From CAZYPH01 sp964649095 (GTDB lineage Bacteria; Bdellovibrionota; UBA1018; UBA923), in assembly GCA_964649095.1 (NCBI GenBank), contig CAZYPH010000006.1:1-44004 (forward strand): a stretch of 44,004 bases of DNA. The letters run 5' to 3'. The translations under genes and the position numbers were made by a program. The notes below the pieces were generated by a model. It did no database searches. It was not told the DNA's origin and saw nothing but the letters and a program-made list of their open reading frames with translations. Positions 41,315-44,004 of this stretch are shown in pieces. Numbering within the stretch: the first letter of the stretch is position 1; each line of letters begins with the position of its first letter.

Positions 41315-42535
41315 ATGGTTAAGAAGAGTATACGAAAACAGCCCGCGATGGGCTCGGGGAAAAGATTAAAAAACCCGAAATTGGGTTTATTCGGCCTTGG
41401 GCGGGCGAGTGTGGTCGTAGCGTCGGCCATATTTTTTATGGCGGTGGAAGGGTGGGGGCAGAATCCGACCACCAGTCCTAGTAGTGCCCCTACCACCATG
41501 AACCTCCCTCAAATCCTAATTTCAGGTAGTACGGCTCGATGTGCCGGTGGCAGCGGTGGTCAATGCCCGCGGGTTAATGCGTTAGGGACCATCTTAGCCG
41601 AAATTCAAAACCCAGCAACCCGCAAGGTGGTCATGCAGGAGATCATGCGGGGGAGTGCGATTAGCCGAGAGGATCGAGAACTGATTACTAGACTTGCAGG
41701 GGCGACGACTACACCTAATGTCAGTGATAACGAAAGAACCCGCATCGCCAACGCCTTAGCCCCGTTGGATCGTGTGTTGCGGCGGAAGATTGGGGGTGTG
41801 CCACCGCCGCCGGCGAATATTACTCGAAATAGCCCGCAGTTTAATCAGCATCAGGAGCTGGCAGTGTTAGTAAGACAGAGAGTCCTTTCCGCTGACGCAG
41901 CAACTACCATCGCCGGCACCCTCGGCATGGAACATATTACGTTTGCCGACAACATAGCTTTTCCGGCGCCTACCCGTGCTGCCCCGGGGAATATAGGCGT
42001 CGTCGACTGCACCAAAACCTGGGCCACAGAAGCCACTCAAGTCAATGCCAGCCCAGCAAACATCACCACAACCACCTGCCGCGCAGTCGGCACCTGGCGG
42101 CACAACTTTGCACGGCATTGCATGGGCCGAGGGGATGTGAGTGGATCGCGCACGGCTTCGGAAGGCGTTTATAACGCACGCTACATTGCGCTGCGCTGCC
42201 AGTATTACTTTGGCAATCCGGGCCACCGCCCACGACAAAAACCCACCCGTGCCGATCTCGATGCCCTCGTGATCGCCTATCCCTACGGCGGTAGCATTCC
42301 AAGTGGAACGGGCGATCGCAATTCAGCGTACTTCAGCCCGTTTGCTCAGCGCCACCAGCGCACGCCGGAGGCTCCAGCAGCCCCCGCAGCTCCGGCCGCT
42401 GCACCTGCGCCAGCCCCGGCAGCAGCCCCTGTAGATGAGAGGGGGGGGGTAACGCCTCCACCTCGGACTAACCCAAGCAACATGGACGCCGGCGCGCCCA
42501 CAGGCCTAGACGCCAGCGTCGGAGTCGATCGCTAA
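41315..42535 (+). CDS. Secreted Ala/Pro-rich protein of unknown function with a G9 tract
   Basis: This 406-residue protein has a basic N-terminus and a hydrophobic segment (ASVVVASAIFFMAVEGWG, about 30-47), consistent with a signal peptide cleaved near residue 49. The mature part has several cysteines (ARCAGG, GQCPR, VDCTKT, TTCRAVG, RHCMGR, LRCQYY). The C-terminal 60 residues are an Ala/Pro repeat-like segment. I recognise no domain. A run of nine G (42441-42449) sits in the coding sequence before the last 28 codons. Losing one G gives an immediate TAA, and gaining one gives a stop after about seven codons. Local GC appears higher than in neighbours. It is followed by a large inverted repeat. 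Confidence 0.65.
   Translation: MVKKSIRKQPAMGSGKRLKNPKLGLFGLGRASVVVASAIFFMAVEGWGQNPTTSPSSAPTTMNLPQILISGSTARCAGGSGGQCPRVNALGTILAEIQNPATRKVVMQEIMRGSAISREDRELITRLAGATTTPNVSDNERTRIANALAPLDRVLRRKIGGVPPPPANITRNSPQFNQHQELAVLVRQRVLSADAATTIAGTLGMEHITFADNIAFPAPTRAAPGNIGVVDCTKTWATEATQVNASPANITTTTCRAVGTWRHNFARHCMGRGDVSGSRTASEGVYNARYIALRCQYYFGNPGHRPRQKPTRADLDALVIAYPYGGSIPSGTGDRNSAYFSPFAQRHQRTPEAPAAPAAPAAAPAPAPAAAPVDERGGVTPPPRTNPSNMDAGAPTGLDASVGVDR
42441..42449 (+). repeat. Homopolymeric G9 tract inside a secreted-protein gene
   Basis: Nine consecutive G within GAG AGG GGG GGG GTA. It is a potential slippage site: 8 G brings TAA into frame at once, and 10 G leads to TAA shortly after. Slippage is not shown by a single sequence. 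Confidence 0.85.
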
Positions 42536-42546
42536 TAGCAACCCAA

Positions 42547-42594
42547 GGTCGGACTGTATTCTTAATCTTCTCAGATCTAGAATACAGTCCGACC
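42547..42594. repeat. Perfect 16-bp inverted repeat before pyrD
   Basis: GGTCGGACTGTATTCT (42547-42562) is fully complementary to AGAATACAGTCCGACC (42579-42594), with a 16-nt spacer. No T-run follows. It may terminate the upstream gene, act as an RNA element ahead of pyrD, or be a protein-binding or mobile repeat. Confidence 0.85.
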
Positions 42595-42677
42595 ATCCAC
42601 CGACTCAATGCCATCGAGGCACCGCCCCCACTCCAAAAATTCCCCATCCCCCCACAAACATTTGTTACCGTTAGAGC

Positions 42678-43748
42678 ATGCTCGCACTTATCTACCGTTA
42701 TTATTTAAGACCGCTGTTATTCCGTTTCGATGCCGAGGCTATGCACGATCGTATGATCCGTTTTTTGCAATGGGTGGGCGCCCGACGGGGGCGTTTGTTT
42801 TTATTTAAGTTGCTGTTCTACCGCAACCACAGCACGGATCAAAACACCCCGGCGTATGCGCTAGCCGGGCGGCTGACGTTAAAAAATCCGGTGGGTTTGG
42901 CTGCGGGGTTTGATAAAAACGCGGTCGCCATTAAAGCCCTTAGTGCTTTGGGTTTTGGTTTTATCGAGGTCGGCACGGTGACGCCTCAACCCCAGCTCGG
43001 CAACGTAAAACCACGTCTTTTTCGTCATGCCGAAGACGACGCGATCGTAAACAAAATGGGTTTTAACAACCACGGCATGCACGCGATTTACCAGCGTGTG
43101 AGTGCCTATAAGGCGACAACCAAACCCGAAGACCGCGTTACGATTGGCATCAACATTGGCAAAAACCGCTCTACACCTAATGCTAGTGCCATTGACGACT
43201 ATGCGGCTCTACTGAAACAATTTCGCGACCTGGCGGACTATTTTGTAGTCAACGTCAGCTCGCCCAACACACCGGGGCTTCGGGAACTGCAAACGACCGA
43301 GTTTTTAGAGCAGGTTTTAGAGCAGGCGCAGGCGCTGGAAATTCTCCAACCGCTATTTTTAAAACTCGCACCCGAAGTTTTTTACGAAGATTATTTCAAG
43401 ACTCTTTTGCCCTTGTTTGAACCCAAACCCGGTAGCACGGTACCATTGCGCCGTTTTGATGGTTTGGTTTTAACGAACACCAAAAAAACTGACCTCGGTG
43501 GCCTGTCGGGTAGACCACTCGCGACGACCTCGTTACTGGCGCTTCAAAAAGCTAGGGCAAGCCTACCTAACATCACGATTATTAGCGTCGGCGGTATTCA
43601 TACCCCCGACCAACTGTCGGAACGTTTAGACGCTGGCGCCCAGGCCATCCAAGTGTACACGGGCCTTATTTACCGGGGTCCGTCGCTCGTTAGTCAATTA
43701 TTACGCGCAGCGAAATCGCGGGCGAATAGATTGACGAAAGAATCTTAG
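42678..43748 (+). CDS. pyrD: Dihydroorotate dehydrogenase, quinone-dependent (class 2)
   Basis: PyrD (356 aa) oxidises dihydroorotate to orotate in pyrimidine synthesis and passes electrons to quinone. The N-terminal amphipathic helices (MLALIYRYYLRPLLFRFDAE) that dock to the membrane mark class 2. NPVGLAAGFDKNAVAI, FIEVGTVTPQPQLGNVKPRL, NKMGFNNHG, the catalytic serine region VVNVSSPNTPGLRELQ, and the FMN phosphate site (SVGGI then VYTGLIYRGP) are all present. It is 142 bp after the Ala/Pro-rich gene, with the large inverted repeat between them. Length and motifs are normal. Confidence 0.98.
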   Translation: MLALIYRYYLRPLLFRFDAEAMHDRMIRFLQWVGARRGRLFLFKLLFYRNHSTDQNTPAYALAGRLTLKNPVGLAAGFDKNAVAIKALSALGFGFIEVGTVTPQPQLGNVKPRLFRHAEDDAIVNKMGFNNHGMHAIYQRVSAYKATTKPEDRVTIGINIGKNRSTPNASAIDDYAALLKQFRDLADYFVVNVSSPNTPGLRELQTTEFLEQVLEQAQALEILQPLFLKLAPEVFYEDYFKTLLPLFEPKPGSTVPLRRFDGLVLTNTKKTDLGGLSGRPLATTSLLALQKARASLPNITIISVGGIHTPDQLSERLDAGAQAIQVYTGLIYRGPSLVSQLLRAAKSRANRLTKES

Positions 43749-43763
43749 GGCTCATACTATAAT
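43731..43763 (+). promoter_or_regulatory. Probable promoter for the Bax-inhibitor-1 family gene
   Basis: TTGACG (43731-43736) overlaps the end of pyrD. TACTAT (43755-43760, spacing 18) and a perfect TATAAT (43758-43763, spacing 21) follow. Which -10 is used is unclear. A ribosome site, AGGAGG at 43793-43798, lies 11 nt before the ATG. Confidence 0.5.
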
Positions 43764-43809
43764 GGAACCCTAAACCAATTATGGTTGAGATCAGGAGGTC
43801 AAAAGACTT

Positions 43810-44004
43810 ATGAGAACGTTTAATACATTCGAATCCGCAAGAGACACGATTACGCACATCTCACCGACCCAACAGATGGCGATTTCTCGTTTTATTTCAA
43901 AAACATATGCTTGGATGGCGTTGGGGCTTTTATTAACCTCCGCCGTATCGTGGATGGTGGCTAGCACTCCAGCCGCCGTTGAATTTGTGTTTAGCTCAAA
44001 GTTG
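43810..44004 (+). CDS. Bax inhibitor-1 (BI-1/TMBIM, YccA-type) family membrane protein, N-terminal fragment
   Basis: Only the first 65 residues are present; the gene runs off the right edge. A soluble N-terminus is followed by FISKTYAWMALGLLLTSAVSWM, the characteristic first membrane segment of bacterial BI-1 proteins, where the V(Y)xWM-type start of the helix is conserved. Family members such as YccA associate with the FtsH protease or act as pH-sensitive calcium leak channels, but this cannot be judged from the fragment. The AGGAGG at 43793-43798 supports the ATG at 43810. Confidence 0.82.
   Translation, partial: MRTFNTFESARDTITHISPTQQMAISRFISKTYAWMALGLLLTSAVSWMVASTPAAVEFVFSSKL

Overview
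The window reads as a core chromosomal segment of a Gram-negative bacterium from the Bdellovibrionota / former delta-proteobacterial side of the tree. This is an inference from gene content and order: a CarD/CdnL regulator divergent from a complete type II secretion cluster, the AsmA-like GspN type known from Bdellovibrio, Myxococcus and Leptospira relatives, an infC-rpmI-rplT-pheS-pheT-ihfA-merR string, and an icd-mdh-sucC-sucD-ndk string. I see no insertion sequence, prophage, CRISPR array, tRNA or rRNA.

Layout. 1-1.9 kb: the 5' end of uvrC (minus), then a small zinc-ribbon protein, a lipoprotein and an ArsR-type regulator (plus), closed by a bidirectional terminator. 1.9-8.5 kb (minus): carD, a terminator, then gltX, cysS, yebC and uvrB. 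8.5-9.0 kb: a 520-bp region without a convincing gene, carrying a good sigma-54 promoter match just before gspC. 9.0-23.2 kb (plus): twelve consecutive type II secretion genes, gspC to gspN. 23.1-30.2 kb (minus): a glutathione-synthetase-like ATP-grasp protein, then the translation/nucleoid string infC, rpmI, rplT, pheS, pheT, ihfA and a MerR regulator. 30.3-37.0 kb (minus): NAD synthetase, Ndk and the TCA-cycle genes sucD, sucC, mdh and icd. 37.1-39.8 kb (minus): a two-gene unit for a secreted HExxHxxGxxD metalloprotease and a second secreted protein. 39.9-44.0 kb: a metallo-beta-lactamase-fold hydrolase, a zinc-ribbon methyltransferase, an Ala/Pro-rich secreted protein with a G9 tract, pyrD, and the start of a Bax-inhibitor-1 family protein.

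How the genes work together. The gsp genes encode nearly all of an envelope machine that exports folded proteins. The secreted metalloprotease is a plausible substrate, although nothing in the sequence proves this. The minus-strand genes are housekeeping: translation, nucleotide and cofactor supply, DNA repair and central metabolism.

Most informative details. infC very probably starts at an AUC codon behind a perfect AGGAGG and carries a ~90-residue Pro/Gly/Arg-rich extension. The secretion operon has a sigma-54-type promoter. A perfect 12-bp hairpin sits between gspG and gspH. An intrinsic terminator lies only 17 nt before pheS. Some promoters lie so close to start codons that the mRNAs would be leaderless. 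A G9 tract in one secreted-protein gene could switch its C-terminus by slippage. An apparent upstream gltX start lies inside the carD terminator. All statements come from reading the sequence; no database search was run.
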